64,000 bases of DNA from Paenibacillus macerans (GCF_023715465.1 NZ_JAMBOE010000011.1:152296-216295), one strand, 5' to 3'; numbered from the stretch's first letter, positions 26,703-36,032 are shown. The notes: generated by a model not told the origin, from the sequence alone. A program made the numbers and translations.

Positions 26703-26714
26703 TTGTACGTACAA
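26703..26714. promoter_or_regulatory. Perfect AraR operator of araA
   Basis: TTGTACGTACAA is a perfect 12-base palindrome 86 bases before the araA start, followed by AATTT as in the Bacillus consensus. Confidence 0.85.
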
Positions 26715-26801
26715 ATTTAGATATCTTTATTTTAAAGTCGTCCGTTCAAAAAGGCAATAGCGTTTTCGCTAACCGTGAATATTTCCTGATATCTTCAGAA
26801 A

Positions 26802-26842
26802 AACGAACAGCACCTTTCCACACGGAGAGGTGCTGGTTCGTT
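26802..26842 (-). terminator. Strong terminator after the WG-repeat gene
   Basis: AACGAACAGCACCT pairs with AGGTGCTGGTTCGTT (one bulge); on the minus strand TTTTT follows. Confidence 0.85.
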
Positions 26843-26868
26843 CTGTTTTAAACCGTCCTAAGCTGGTC

Positions 26869-27999
26869 TCACTTCCCGGCAGTTGTGCCTGATCCGGTAC
26901 CTGTGCTTGTGGATCTCGCCAGAATGTATCCTTTGCCGTTCTTCACAGCAACAGCATAGCCCTGATTGAAGGAAGAGGATTCCGGCGTGTACTCCAGCTT
27001 CGTGAGGAGCTTGCCCTGGCGGTCGATATAGCCGTATTTTCCGTTCGGATCAGACTTGGAGTTGATGCCTACGAGGGCAATGCCCTGGGAGAAATCATCC
27101 GCACGGTTATATTTCTGATACCCGATCACAAGCTTGCCCGCTTTATTGATATACCCGACTTGCTCTTTCGTATTGTACACGACTGCCAGCCCTTCCGAGA
27201 ACCCCCAGGCATTTGCGTATTGGTGAGGAATAACTGTTTTGCCCTGCTTGTTAATGTAGCCCCACTTCCCGGTGGCGTTCTGTACCGGAGCCACCCCCTC
27301 GCCGAAGTCACCCGCAGAAGTATAACGGAACGGGATGACCTGCTTGCCGCTGCTGTCAATGTAGCCGTATAAGCCTGCATCGTTGCTCACCACTGCCAGC
27401 CCCTCCGAGAAGTTGCGTGCATAGCTGTATTGATACGGAATGGCCAGTTCTCCCTTCGTGTTCACATAGCCGATGCGGCCAGTCAGCTCTTCATAAGCCG
27501 TTGCCAATCCCTCGGTGAATAGAAAATCCGAGTCGTAGGAGGTTGTCAGAGATACCAGCGTCTTGCCGGCACGGTCCACGAAAAACTCACGATCACTCGC
27601 ATCTTTCACATGTGCAGTTCCTTCCGCAAAAGAATCAACCTCCACATATTGGCATGGTATGACAAGCCTGCCTTGCGTATTAATGTAGCCATACAGCTTT
27701 GTAGCGGTATCCTTGACTACAGCGCGCTGCTCGCGGAAATCCGTGAGCGGCTCAATGCCTGTCGGCAGCGTGAACGCCTGTGCCCCCTTGCTATTGTAAT
27801 ATACGTTTTTGCCATTCGACTGCTGAGCCAGCAGCAGACCGTCATGGAAAGCTCCGTCACTTTGCGGCCGGACCATTTCGTAATCCAAAGCGGACTTGGA
27901 TACCTTGATCTCCGTTTTGGAGGAAGCCGCCCACCCCGTCATAGGCATTGTCACAGTCATGCTTAGCAGCAACAGAGTTAGTCCAATTTTTTTGATCAC
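26869..27999 (-). CDS. Secreted WG-repeat protein
   Basis: A 376-residue protein with a signal peptide (IKKIGLTLLLLSMTVTMPMTGWAAS; cleavage likely after GWA). The mature part is a chain of about seven repeats of roughly 45 residues of the WG type, each with GYIN-xxGK-x-VIP-QY and then FSEGLA (for example YGYIDSSGKQVIPFRYTSAG, then FGEGVAPV). WG repeats form beta-rich repeat folds of unknown function. The C-terminus is a short Thr/Ser/Gly tail. It stands alone between the arabinose and rhamnose genes, with its own terminator, and has no obvious link to sugar use. Confidence 0.85.
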   Translation of the reverse strand: MIKKIGLTLLLLSMTVTMPMTGWAASSKTEIKVSKSALDYEMVRPQSDGAFHDGLLLAQQSNGKNVYYNSKGAQAFTLPTGIEPLTDFREQRAVVKDTATKLYGYINTQGRLVIPCQYVEVDSFAEGTAHVKDASDREFFVDRAGKTLVSLTTSYDSDFLFTEGLATAYEELTGRIGYVNTKGELAIPYQYSYARNFSEGLAVVSNDAGLYGYIDSSGKQVIPFRYTSAGDFGEGVAPVQNATGKWGYINKQGKTVIPHQYANAWGFSEGLAVVYNTKEQVGYINKAGKLVIGYQKYNRADDFSQGIALVGINSKSDPNGKYGYIDRQGKLLTKLEYTPESSSFNQGYAVAVKNGKGYILARSTSTGTGSGTTAGK

Positions 28000-28111
28000 G
28001 CCTCTTAACTCCTTTGTATCTAGAATGCGAATCTGTAAAAAAGCACCATACCCACTACTTTAAACGCAGCAAATAAATATAAGTTTCCGAAAGCGCCGCG
28101 TATAATCAAAA

Positions 28112-28139
28112 AAACGGACCCCCAAATCGGAGCCCGCTT
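28112..28139 (-). terminator. Probable terminator of the rhaB-rhaA-rhaD operon
   Basis: An imperfect GC-rich stem (CGGACCC against GGAGCCCG with wobble pairs) lies 16 bases after the rhaD stop, followed on the minus strand by seven T. Confidence 0.55.
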
Positions 28140-28154
28140 TTCGGTGCACATCCT

Positions 28155-29009
28155 TTATTCCAATATCCCTGCGGCTGGTGTAACCCCAAACGCTGCGGCC
28201 AAATCGAGTAACTGCGCGTCGGTGATTCTTTGCTTGATCGGATGGTGCGCGACCAGCATGTAAATCTGCGCTGCTTTCTCCACCGTCTCGATCAGCCCAA
28301 ACGTTTCGTCCATCGTGCGGCCTGTGCCGAAAATCCCGTGCTGCGGCCAAATCACGACGCGATGGTCGCACATTTTGGCGGCGGTGGCCCGCCCGATGTC
28401 CGGGCTGCCCGGAACCATCCACGGCACGATGCCGACGCCGTCCGGAAAAACGACAAGGCATTCCGTACACATTTCCCACAGCGTTTTCGTCAGCTTTTTC
28501 TCGTCCAGGTCATGAATGAACGTCATCGCCAGCGCGTTAGTGGCATGGCAGTGCATGACGACCCGATGCTCGGGATCGGCCTTCAACCGTTCGATGTGGC
28601 TCATGAAATGCGAGGCCAACTCGCTGGTCGGAACCGCACCGTCACGCAGTCCCCACAGCACGGAGATCCGTTCCCCGTCTGCGGCAACCCGCACGACACC
28701 CAGATTCGCTTCCGGATCAGAGATCACGTTACGGAAATATTTGCCCGACCCCGTCACGATAAAATATTTGCCCGCCAGTTCCTTCACCGGAAAAGAAAGC
28801 GGAATGCTTCTTTTGGTCTCCTCTCCTTGCCCGTTGCCAAGATACTTCAGCACCTCCGCCTCGTCCAGCAAATAACTGATGTTGCCGCCGTTGCGTTCGT
28901 CCCAGCCCAGCCTCCACATGTGATACGTAATCTCCGCCATTTCCCGGATAAAAGGTATCCCCATCTCCCGCGAAACCCGGCTTTTCTCCACTTCTGTTAT
29001 CGTATTCAC
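28155..29009 (-). CDS. rhaD: L-rhamnulose-1-phosphate aldolase, class II
   Basis: A 284-residue zinc aldolase that splits L-rhamnulose-1-phosphate into dihydroxyacetone phosphate and L-lactaldehyde. RhaD marks are RLGWDERNGGNISYLLDE, YFIVTGSGKYFRN, the metal-binding VVMHCHATNALAM and IWPQHGIFGTG. The start is a GTG at 29009, chosen because GAAGGAGAGG lies eight bases upstream; the frame remains open far into rhaA but that part is not protein-like. It is the last gene after rhaB and rhaA. A second rhamnulose-phosphate aldolase is fused in RhaEW at 37157. Confidence 0.94.
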   Translation of the reverse strand: MNTITEVEKSRVSREMGIPFIREMAEITYHMWRLGWDERNGGNISYLLDEAEVLKYLGNGQGEETKRSIPLSFPVKELAGKYFIVTGSGKYFRNVISDPEANLGVVRVAADGERISVLWGLRDGAVPTSELASHFMSHIERLKADPEHRVVMHCHATNALAMTFIHDLDEKKLTKTLWEMCTECLVVFPDGVGIVPWMVPGSPDIGRATAAKMCDHRVVIWPQHGIFGTGRTMDETFGLIETVEKAAQIYMLVAHHPIKQRITDAQLLDLAAAFGVTPAAGILE

Positions 29010-29071
29010 AGCAGGTTCCTCTCCTTCTATATATTTATATTTTGAAAAAATCAGTAAAACGCTGGTTTGTT

Positions 29072-30331
29072 TTACCCGCGAACCGCCAGGACGTTCTTTT
29101 CGTATTTTTTTACGTCCGCCAGCCACGCTTCTCTCACCGGAACGCCTTGCGCAGCGCAGAAATAATCCCAGATCGCCCCGTACGGATACGATTTGAATTC
29201 TTCGACCAGCGCCAAACGGGACGTGTAATCGCCCGCCAGCTCCAGCTCCTTCAACCGGTCGACCGGCTCCAGCATTGCGCGCAGCAGCGCTTTGAGCGTG
29301 TTCCGGGTGCCGATCACCCAAGCCGCGATATGGTTGATGCTGCCGTCGAAGAAATCGAGCCCGATATGCGTGCGGTCCAGCAGATTGCCGCGAACAAGCT
29401 CCCGGGCGATATCCAGCAGCTCGTCGTCCATCGTGACCACATGGTCGCTGTCCCAGCGGACCGGACGGCTGACGTGCAGCAGCAGTTGATCGCCGAACAG
29501 CAGCCAGGAAGACAGCTTATTCGAAATCGTTTCGGTCGGATGGAAATGGCCTGAATCGAAGCATACCGCTTTGCCCCTCGTCAGCGCGTAGCCCATATAA
29601 AACTCATGTGATCCGACCACGTAGCTTTCCGAGCCGATGCCAAACAGCTTGCTTTCGACGGCGTCGATATTGTATTCCTCGCTGATCTTCTCGGCAAAAA
29701 CCTCGTCAAGCGCTTCCTTCAATCGCACCCGCGGCGACAGGCGGTCGACCGGGGAATCCTTAAACCCATCGGGGATCCAAACATTCGTCACACATGGCTG
29801 GCCAAGCGCCTTGCCAAACGATTCGGCGATTTTGCGCGAAGCTTTGCAGTGGTCGATCCAAAAGCGGCGGATTTCCGGGTCGGGATGGCTGAGCGTAAAC
29901 CCGTCTTTCGCCTTGTCATGCGAAAAACATGTCGGGTTGAAATCGAGGCCAAGCCCCTGCTCCTTCGCCCAGTCGACCCATCCGGTAAAATGCCGCGGCT
30001 CCAAGGCATCCAAATCCACGGTTTCGTCCGTGTCGGCGTAAATGGCGTGCAGGTTCACCTTATGTTTTCCCGGAATTAGAGCGAACGCCTGCTCCAAATC
30101 CTTTCGCAATTCATCCGGCGTCCCTGCCCGGCCGGGATAGCTGCCGGTGACCGCAATACCGCCGCTCAGTTCCTTTTCTTTGTTCAAAAATCCCCGGACA
30201 TCGTCCCCCTGCCAGCAGTGCACGGATACTTTGATTTGGGCTAGCTGCTTAAGCGCGCCTTCAACGTCAATCCCATGTTGTTCGTACAGCTTTTTGGCTT
30301 CGTTATAGCTGTTTGCAATGCTTTGCTCCAT
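29072..30331 (-). CDS. rhaA: L-rhamnose isomerase
   Basis: A 418-residue isomerase making L-rhamnulose from L-rhamnose; Escherichia coli RhaA has 419 residues. Typical stretches are VSVHCWQGDDVRGFLN, LDFNPTCFSHDKAKDGFTLS (metal site) and VCFDSGHFHPTETISNK. The start at 30331 has GAGGAGG seven bases upstream; an in-frame ATG eight codons before lacks one. It directly follows rhaB (23-base gap) and is followed by rhaD. No separate rhaM mutarotase is found nearby. Confidence 0.96.
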   Translation of the reverse strand: MEQSIANSYNEAKKLYEQHGIDVEGALKQLAQIKVSVHCWQGDDVRGFLNKEKELSGGIAVTGSYPGRAGTPDELRKDLEQAFALIPGKHKVNLHAIYADTDETVDLDALEPRHFTGWVDWAKEQGLGLDFNPTCFSHDKAKDGFTLSHPDPEIRRFWIDHCKASRKIAESFGKALGQPCVTNVWIPDGFKDSPVDRLSPRVRLKEALDEVFAEKISEEYNIDAVESKLFGIGSESYVVGSHEFYMGYALTRGKAVCFDSGHFHPTETISNKLSSWLLFGDQLLLHVSRPVRWDSDHVVTMDDELLDIARELVRGNLLDRTHIGLDFFDGSINHIAAWVIGTRNTLKALLRAMLEPVDRLKELELAGDYTSRLALVEEFKSYPYGAIWDYFCAAQGVPVREAWLADVKKYEKNVLAVRG

Positions 30332-30354
30332 CGTTTTCTCCTCCTCTTTTTTCA

Positions 30355-31824
30355 TTATGGATGGACCGTCGGCGCCGTCAGCGTCCCAAACCGGCTGCGC
30401 GCCTCAGCGATCGTTTCGGCATCGACCGGCTGCGGGGCATAACTGCGAACCGGAAAAGAGCGCCTGATAATTTCCCTGGCCTCGCCGATGCTCCGAATAA
30501 CGCCGCAGCTCACCATCTGCACGGCCAGATTGCCCAAAGCGGTCGACTCCGTCGGCCCCGCTTCCACCCCGATCCCGAGCACATCCGCCGTCAGCTGGCA
30601 TAACAGTTCGTTGTTGGCCCCGCCGCCGACGATATGCAGGGTGTTGATTTTTTCCCCGGTCAAACGTTCCAACTCTTTAATGTAAAAATCATAAGATAAG
30701 GCCAGACTGTCAAAAATGCATCTTGCCACCTCACCCGGCGTATCCGGAACGGGTTGGCCGGTTTCCGCGCAGTAACGCCGGATTTCCTCCGTCATTTGCC
30801 GAGGGTTGAGGAAGCGGTCGTCGTTGCAGGAAATCAGCGAACGGAAAGGCGAAACTTCCTCGGCCAGCGTGACGAGTTCGGCAAAGCTGTACTGCTTCCC
30901 GTAATCCTTGCGGACCTCCTGGATCAGCCACATGCCCATGATGTTCTTCAAAAAGCGGTACGTTCCGTAAGCGCCCCATTCGTTCGTATAGTTCCGCTCC
31001 ATCGCCTCCTGCGTAGCGAGCGGCGCGTCCCGCTCCACGCCGATCAGCGACCACGTTCCACTGCTGAGATATCCCCAGGATTCCCCGCTGGCCGGTACAC
31101 CAAGCACGGCGGAAGCCGTGTCGTGCGTGGCGGCGCAAATCAGCTCGCATTCGGGAAGATCGTAAACCTGCATCAGCTCCGGCTTCAGCGGACCAAGCGG
31201 TGTTCCCGGTTCGGTCAAAGCGGGAAACTTCCCCCGCGGCAACCCGAGCAGGGCCAGCAATTCCGCATCGTAATCCCGGGTTTGCAGGTTCAGCATGGCT
31301 GTCGTCGAAGCGTTCGTCGTTTCATGAATCCGCCGCCCCGACAGCAAATAATACAAATAGTCCGGAACGAGCAGAATCTGCTCGGCGGCCGCCAGCTCGC
31401 GGCGGTCATGGGCGTACAATTGATACAGCGTATTAAAAGAAAGGTGTTGAATTCCGGTTTTGGCGTAGATTTTGGCAAACGGCATCTGCCGGTGGACCTC
31501 GTCCACCGCCTCATTCGTGCGGGGATCGCGGTAAGAGAACACGTCCCCGATCCGTTCGCCTTGGCTGTCCAGAAGCGCATAGTCCACCGCCCAAGTGTCG
31601 ATGCCAAGCGTGCATTTTGCAATGCCAAGCCGTTTGGCCTCCGTCAGCCCCCGCAAAATTTCCCGGAACAAATGATCGATATCCCAATAAAAATGTCCGT
31701 TTTTCTCCGCAAAGCCGTTGTCGAACCGATGGATTTCCCGCAGCGTCATTACACCGTCCCGCAGTTCTCCCGCAACCAGCCTCCCGCTGGAGGCACCGAT
31801 ATCGACAGCGATATGATGATTCAT
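30355..31824 (-). CDS. rhaB: L-rhamnulokinase
   Basis: A 489-residue FGGY kinase that phosphorylates L-rhamnulose. Typical RhaB stretches are HHIAVDIGASSGRLVAGEL at the N-terminus, CTLGIDTWAVDYALLD, and LHIVGGGANNELLCQLTADV near the C-terminus. It is the first gene of the rha operon and is divergent from a DeoR regulator. A promoter with TTGACA lies in the shared gap. Confidence 0.96.
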   Translation of the reverse strand: MNHHIAVDIGASSGRLVAGELRDGVMTLREIHRFDNGFAEKNGHFYWDIDHLFREILRGLTEAKRLGIAKCTLGIDTWAVDYALLDSQGERIGDVFSYRDPRTNEAVDEVHRQMPFAKIYAKTGIQHLSFNTLYQLYAHDRRELAAAEQILLVPDYLYYLLSGRRIHETTNASTTAMLNLQTRDYDAELLALLGLPRGKFPALTEPGTPLGPLKPELMQVYDLPECELICAATHDTASAVLGVPASGESWGYLSSGTWSLIGVERDAPLATQEAMERNYTNEWGAYGTYRFLKNIMGMWLIQEVRKDYGKQYSFAELVTLAEEVSPFRSLISCNDDRFLNPRQMTEEIRRYCAETGQPVPDTPGEVARCIFDSLALSYDFYIKELERLTGEKINTLHIVGGGANNELLCQLTADVLGIGVEAGPTESTALGNLAVQMVSCGVIRSIGEAREIIRRSFPVRSYAPQPVDAETIAEARSRFGTLTAPTVHP

Positions 31825-31861
31825 CCCTTCAGCGCTCCTCGCTTTGAAATGTTCAATTTCA

Positions 31862-31890
31862 TCCTACGCCCGTTTTTCTGTGTTGTCAAC
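31862..31890 (-). promoter_or_regulatory. Promoter of rhaB
   Basis: On the minus strand TTGACA (31885-31890) and TAGGAT (31862-31867) are 17 bases apart; transcription would start about 30 bases before the rhaB ATG. Confidence 0.6.
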
Positions 31891-31914
31891 GAAATAAAGA
31901 TTGTTTATGTTGTT

Positions 31915-31927
31915 TTATTTTTGTTTT
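31915..31927. promoter_or_regulatory. Candidate DeoR-type operator upstream of rhaB
   Basis: TTTATTTTTGTTT occurs here and, identically, upstream of rhaEW at 39279-39291. Both regions are very AT-rich, so chance is not excluded. Confidence 0.35.
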
Positions 31928-32032
31928 TGTCTGATTTATGACATTGATAAGACTAAGGTTTACCGCTATGATGAAATGGAAGCCTAGGCCAATTTGGGCC
32001 TTACAAAAAGAACGAATCTCGAGGTGAACGCC

Positions 32033-32788
32033 ATGTTGGCGGCTGAACGAAAACAAAAAATCATCGACCTGCTGCATCAGGACAAACGCGTGCTGGTGCC
32101 GGAATTAAGCCGGATGTTCGAGGTGACGGAAGAGACGATCCGCCGCGATCTCGAAAAGCTGGAAAAGGAGGGGATCGTCAACCGCACCTACGGCGGCGCC
32201 ATGCTGGTCCTGCACACGAACGAGGATCTTCCGTATACGACCCGCAATACGCTGAACGTGGAGGTCAAGCGGCAAATCGCCCTGAAAGCGATGGACCTGA
32301 TCCATGACGGCGACACGCTGATGGTTGACCCGAGCTCGACCTGTTTTGAGTTTTTGAAAACCTTGCCGCCGAAAAACAACGTCACCGTCATCACCAATTC
32401 CGTCAGCGTGCTGCAGGAATTCGCCGGCTCCGGGCTGCAGGTCATCTCGACCGGCGGTTCGCTGCGCGGCCGCTCGCTGTCGCTGGTCGGGCCAACCGCC
32501 GAACAGACGGTGCAAAAATACAACGCCGACACGGCCATCATCAGCTGCAAAGGCATGTCGCCGGAAAAAGGCGTCTCCGATTCCAATGAGCCGGAATGCG
32601 AGCTCAAGAAGCATATGCTGCGCCATGCCGGCAAAGTGATCCTGCTCGCCGACCACACCAAATTCGACAAAACCGCCTTCGTTAAGCTGGCCGATTGGGA
32701 GCAGATCGATTATTTGATCACCGATCGCCGCCCTTCCGAGACTTGGCTGAAGCTGCTGCGGGACAAAAATATCGAGGTGCTGTACTAA
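32033..32788 (+). CDS. DeoR family regulator, probably of rhamnose genes
   Basis: A 251-residue DeoR/GlpR protein. The helix-turn-helix at residues 5-60 has the family signature VTEETIRRDLEKLEKEG, followed by YGGAM; the C-terminal domain has the sugar-phosphate isomerase-like fold (DGDTLMVDPSSTCFEF, VSDSNEPECELKKHML). Such regulators sense phosphorylated sugars. The start at 32033 has GAGGTG seven bases upstream. It is divergent from rhaB, so it is the likely rhamnose regulator. Its stop overlaps the stop of the convergent lutC by three bases. Confidence 0.9.
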   Translation: MLAAERKQKIIDLLHQDKRVLVPELSRMFEVTEETIRRDLEKLEKEGIVNRTYGGAMLVLHTNEDLPYTTRNTLNVEVKRQIALKAMDLIHDGDTLMVDPSSTCFEFLKTLPPKNNVTVITNSVSVLQEFAGSGLQVISTGGSLRGRSLSLVGPTAEQTVQKYNADTAIISCKGMSPEKGVSDSNEPECELKKHMLRHAGKVILLADHTKFDKTAFVKLADWEQIDYLITDRRPSETWLKLLRDKNIEVLY

Positions 32789-33519
32789 CCGACCAGCAGG
32801 GCAAACACAACGCCGGGGCCGTGCACGCCGATCGTCAGGTCGTTTTCGATGTCCGCAGAGCGACTCGGCCCGGAGATGAAATGAATACCGGCCGGCAGGA
32901 CGGAGCGTCCCGCTTCGTCAAATTCGTCCAGCACCTCGCCGAGCCGCGTCTTCATCCGGTCGACAGGGACGACGGCGATCAGCGCCGTCGGCAGCAGGCT
33001 GACCGAGCGGCCTTTTTCCGGGGACGATTTGACGACCAGGGAGCCGGTGTAAGCCACGGCGTAATCGGCCATGACGATGCCGAAGTCGGCCTCCGCCGCG
33101 CGGGCGATCCACAGCTCTTCGGCAGCGGTGTTCCACACCGACAGCCGGACGCCGGACGCGGCGAGGTCCGCTTCCAGCCCAAGCTCCGCCAGCGCGGGAT
33201 CATTTTGGCGCAAAATATAACGCGCCTTCAATTCCTCCGCTTTTTCGAGCATAAATGCCTTAGCTGCGTCCATATCCGCCAGCCGCACCACATGCCCGCC
33301 GGCGCTCGTGAAGTTTTCCGCAAACCGGTTAAGCCGCTCCTCCGGACCCCACGCAAACTCCCGCCAGTAATCCGGCGCCCCCCTCAAGGCGCGCGGCGGA
33401 GCCTCCTGCAGTCTCGGCCGCTTCAAGCGCTCCGCGATCCGGTTCATAAATTGCTCCTGTTTGGCGCGCGAATCCGCTTCCATCTCCTTAAGCCAATTCC
33501 CGTAGTTCTTATCCATCAT
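32785..33519 (-). CDS. lutC: Lactate utilization protein C
   Basis: A 244-residue LUD-domain protein, the third component of the LutABC complex that oxidises L-lactate to pyruvate. Family marks are the N-terminal NRIAERL segment and the C-terminal FGIVMADYAVAYTGSLVV and FISGPSRSADIENDLTIGVHGPG, of which the last is the LutC signature. It overlaps lutB by 11 bases. It ends the lutABC run and converges on the DeoR gene. Confidence 0.94.
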   Translation of the reverse strand: MMDKNYGNWLKEMEADSRAKQEQFMNRIAERLKRPRLQEAPPRALRGAPDYWREFAWGPEERLNRFAENFTSAGGHVVRLADMDAAKAFMLEKAEELKARYILRQNDPALAELGLEADLAASGVRLSVWNTAAEELWIARAAEADFGIVMADYAVAYTGSLVVKSSPEKGRSVSLLPTALIAVVPVDRMKTRLGEVLDEFDEAGRSVLPAGIHFISGPSRSADIENDLTIGVHGPGVVFALLVG

Positions 33520-35137
33520 ACGTATGACCTTCTTTCTGCACGGTTGCCTGGCCGGCCGATTGCTGGCCTGAAGACTGCTGCCCGCCGGCCAGCCTTTGCT
33601 TCAGCGCGGCCTGCAGCCGCTCCTGCGCGTTCCGGCTCGCCGCCGGCTGCGCCGCTTGGGATGCCGCGTTCAGCTCCCGCTCCAGCCCGCCCCAGCGCTC
33701 GCGAAACGGCTGCCGATCCAGGCCCGGAGCGACGCGGTAGCTGTTCCAGCCCTTCAGCGGACCGATCCGCGAAGGGATTTCGCCGCCGCGCACAACGAGT
33801 TTTTGCGCTATACGCCCGAGCTTCAGCGCTTGGTGAAACCGCTTGGAGCTCGCCATCACGGCGGCGAAGCCTTTCATCCCGGCGTTCTCCAGCTTGTTCC
33901 CGTAGCCACGCTCGACCTTGCGTCTGCGTAAATAGACAAGCATGTCATGCAGCGGGATTTTGACCGGGCAAGCTTCGTAACAAGCTCCGCACAGGCTGGA
34001 GGCCGAAGCGATGTCGTCCCATTCGGCCACATTGCGGTTGAGCGCCGGCGTCAGCACCGCCCCGATCGGGCCGCTGTACGTCCCGCCGTAAGCGTGGCCG
34101 CCGATGTGGCGGTACACCGGACAGGCGTTCAGACAGGCGCCGCAGCGGATGCAGTTCAGCAGCTCCTGGAACTCCGGGTCGCCGAGCTGTTCGGAGCGCC
34201 CGTTGTCGAGGATGATGATGTGCATTTCCTCCGGACCGTCGCCATCGCCGGTTCGCCGTGGTCCCGTAATGCCGGACATGTAGACGGTCAGCTTTTGCCC
34301 CGTCGCCGAACGCGGCAGCAGCGTCGCCATCACTTCGAGATCGTTCCAGGATGGGATGATCCGTTCCATACCCATAAACGTGATCTGCGTTTTCGGCACG
34401 GTCGACACCATCCGCGCATTGCCCTCGTTTTCAAACAGCACGATCGAGCCCGACTCGGCGATCGCGAAATTGCAGCCGGTCATGCCGATGTCCGCCTCCA
34501 GAAATTTGGCGCGCAGCTTCCGCCGGGCGAAACCGGCCAGCACGGACGTATCGGGCGGCAGTTCCTCCCCCGCTTCGCGCGACAGCAGTTCGGCGATCTG
34601 ATAGCGGTTTTTATGGATCGCCGGGATAATGATATGGGACGGGGCCTCCCCGGCGAGCTGGATAATGTATTCGCCCAGGTCGGTTTCCACCGTCTCCACG
34701 CCGATGTTTTCCAGCGCTTTGTTGATGTGCAGCTCCTCGCTGACCATCGACTTCGATTTGACCACGGAGCCGGCGTGCTTGCGCTCGGCGATCTCCAGGG
34801 CGATGCGAACCGCCTCCTCGCCGGTTGCGGCAAAATGGAGGTGTGCGCCGTTCGCCCGGGCCTGCTCGGCAAACCGGTGCAAATAGTAGTCGAGATGCGC
34901 GATCGTATGCAGGCGGATCTGCCGCCCGCGCTCCCGCCATTCCTCCCAATGACCGTGATCTTCAGACGCTTTCTTTTTCCCGTCCCGCAGCCGTTCCGTC
35001 GTAAAACGCACCGCTTTGCGCAAAAAATCGTTGTTCAGCGCCAGCTCCGCACGCTTTTTGACCGTAGAAGGCCGGGTTTGTGCTTGGGCTTGGGTTTGAG
35101 TTTGGGCTTGCGAAGCTGTCGTGCTTCCCTGGTTCAT
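33509..35137 (-). CDS. lutB: Iron-sulfur lactate utilization protein B
   Basis: A 542-residue LutB: an LUD domain in the first 300 residues (VKSKSMVSEELHINKALE, TGCNFAIAESGSIVLFENEG), then two 4Fe-4S motifs, CIRCGACLNACPVY and CGACYEACPVKIP, and a poorly conserved C-terminus. The first 20 residues are a low-complexity Gln-Thr-Ala stretch and the last 70 are also Gln/Ala-rich, making it longer than the usual 475 residues. The start overlaps the lutA stop (ATGA). In Bacillus LutABC replaces classical lactate dehydrogenase for growth on lactate; here it lies among the rhamnose genes. Confidence 0.94.
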   Translation of the reverse strand: MNQGSTTASQAQTQTQAQAQTRPSTVKKRAELALNNDFLRKAVRFTTERLRDGKKKASEDHGHWEEWRERGRQIRLHTIAHLDYYLHRFAEQARANGAHLHFAATGEEAVRIALEIAERKHAGSVVKSKSMVSEELHINKALENIGVETVETDLGEYIIQLAGEAPSHIIIPAIHKNRYQIAELLSREAGEELPPDTSVLAGFARRKLRAKFLEADIGMTGCNFAIAESGSIVLFENEGNARMVSTVPKTQITFMGMERIIPSWNDLEVMATLLPRSATGQKLTVYMSGITGPRRTGDGDGPEEMHIIILDNGRSEQLGDPEFQELLNCIRCGACLNACPVYRHIGGHAYGGTYSGPIGAVLTPALNRNVAEWDDIASASSLCGACYEACPVKIPLHDMLVYLRRRKVERGYGNKLENAGMKGFAAVMASSKRFHQALKLGRIAQKLVVRGGEIPSRIGPLKGWNSYRVAPGLDRQPFRERWGGLERELNAASQAAQPAASRNAQERLQAALKQRLAGGQQSSGQQSAGQATVQKEGHTYDG

Positions 35138-35955
35138 GCTCCGCTCACCCCCTCATACAGCAGTTCGGCCAGATGCATGACGCGCACCGGCTGCTTGCGG
35201 TAGCGCAAATTGCCGGCGATGTTCATCAGGCAGGCCATATCCAGCCCGGTCAGCACCTCTGCCTCCGTCTCCAGCACGTGGTCGGCTTTTTCCGTCACCA
35301 TCGCCCCGGAGATGTCGGCCATCTTCACCGCAAACGTCCCGCCGAAGCCGCAGCAATCCTCGGCGAACGGAAGCGGAACCAAGTTCAGGTCCCGGACGTT
35401 TTGCAGCAGCGCCATCGGTTCGTCCTTGATGCCCAGCAGCCGGCTACCGTGACAGGAAGGATGGTACGTGACCTTATGCGGAAACACGGCACCCAGGTCG
35501 GTAACGCCCAGCACCTGCACAAGAAACTGTGTAAACTCGTACGATTTGCTCCGCAGCTCCCGCGCCATCTTCAGCCGGACAGGATCGTGTTCGAACAGCT
35601 TGGGATAGTGGTGAATCATCCCGATGCACGACCCCGAAGGCGCGATGACAAAGTCGCTGTCCGCAAAAGCCTCCAGCAGCGTGGCTGCCGACTTCCGCGC
35701 CTCGTCCCAGTACCCGCTGTTGAACGCCGGCTGGCCGCAGCATGTCTGCTTCGCCGGGAACTCCAGCTTAACGCCCAGCCGGGCAAGCAGCCGGGCCATC
35801 GCCTCGCCGATGCGGGGATAAACCGCGTCGCTGATGCAGGTGATGAACATCGACACCTTGATGCCCGGGGCAGCGTCCGAATCTGTCTTCACCACTGAAT
35901 TCGTTGCGATCCCCTCTGTTTCCGCAAGCACTCCATCGTCCGTTTGTTTGTCCAT
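35134..35955 (-). CDS. lutA: Lactate utilization protein A (CCG-domain iron-sulfur protein)
   Basis: A 273-residue LutA with two cysteine-rich CCG domains, visible as CCGQPAFNSGYWDEARK and CCGFGGTFAVKMADIS, each expected to hold a non-cubane iron-sulfur site. The start at 35955 has GGAGGTG six bases upstream; the first 30 residues are a variable tail before VSMFITCISDAVYP. It begins the lutA-lutB-lutC unit, 77 bases downstream of a DeoR gene in the same direction. Confidence 0.94.
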   Translation of the reverse strand: MDKQTDDGVLAETEGIATNSVVKTDSDAAPGIKVSMFITCISDAVYPRIGEAMARLLARLGVKLEFPAKQTCCGQPAFNSGYWDEARKSAATLLEAFADSDFVIAPSGSCIGMIHHYPKLFEHDPVRLKMARELRSKSYEFTQFLVQVLGVTDLGAVFPHKVTYHPSCHGSRLLGIKDEPMALLQNVRDLNLVPLPFAEDCCGFGGTFAVKMADISGAMVTEKADHVLETEAEVLTGLDMACLMNIAGNLRYRKQPVRVMHLAELLYEGVSGA

Positions 35956-36032
35956 ATTCGCACCTCCCATGCGTTTTCTCGTTGACCGGTGTTCGCGGTG
36001 CAATGGATGCTCCGGTCAATCCGGTCATCCGC

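Noticed and set aside
26758..26771. TAGCG-TTTT-CGCTA palindrome upstream of araA as a cre site or terminator
   Set aside because: It does not fit the cre consensus and has no T run; left uninterpreted.
29010..29321. A 104-residue N-terminal extension of RhaD
   Set aside because: It overlaps rhaA in another frame, is Arg/Gly-rich and not protein-like; the GTG at 29009 has a good ribosome site and gives the family length.
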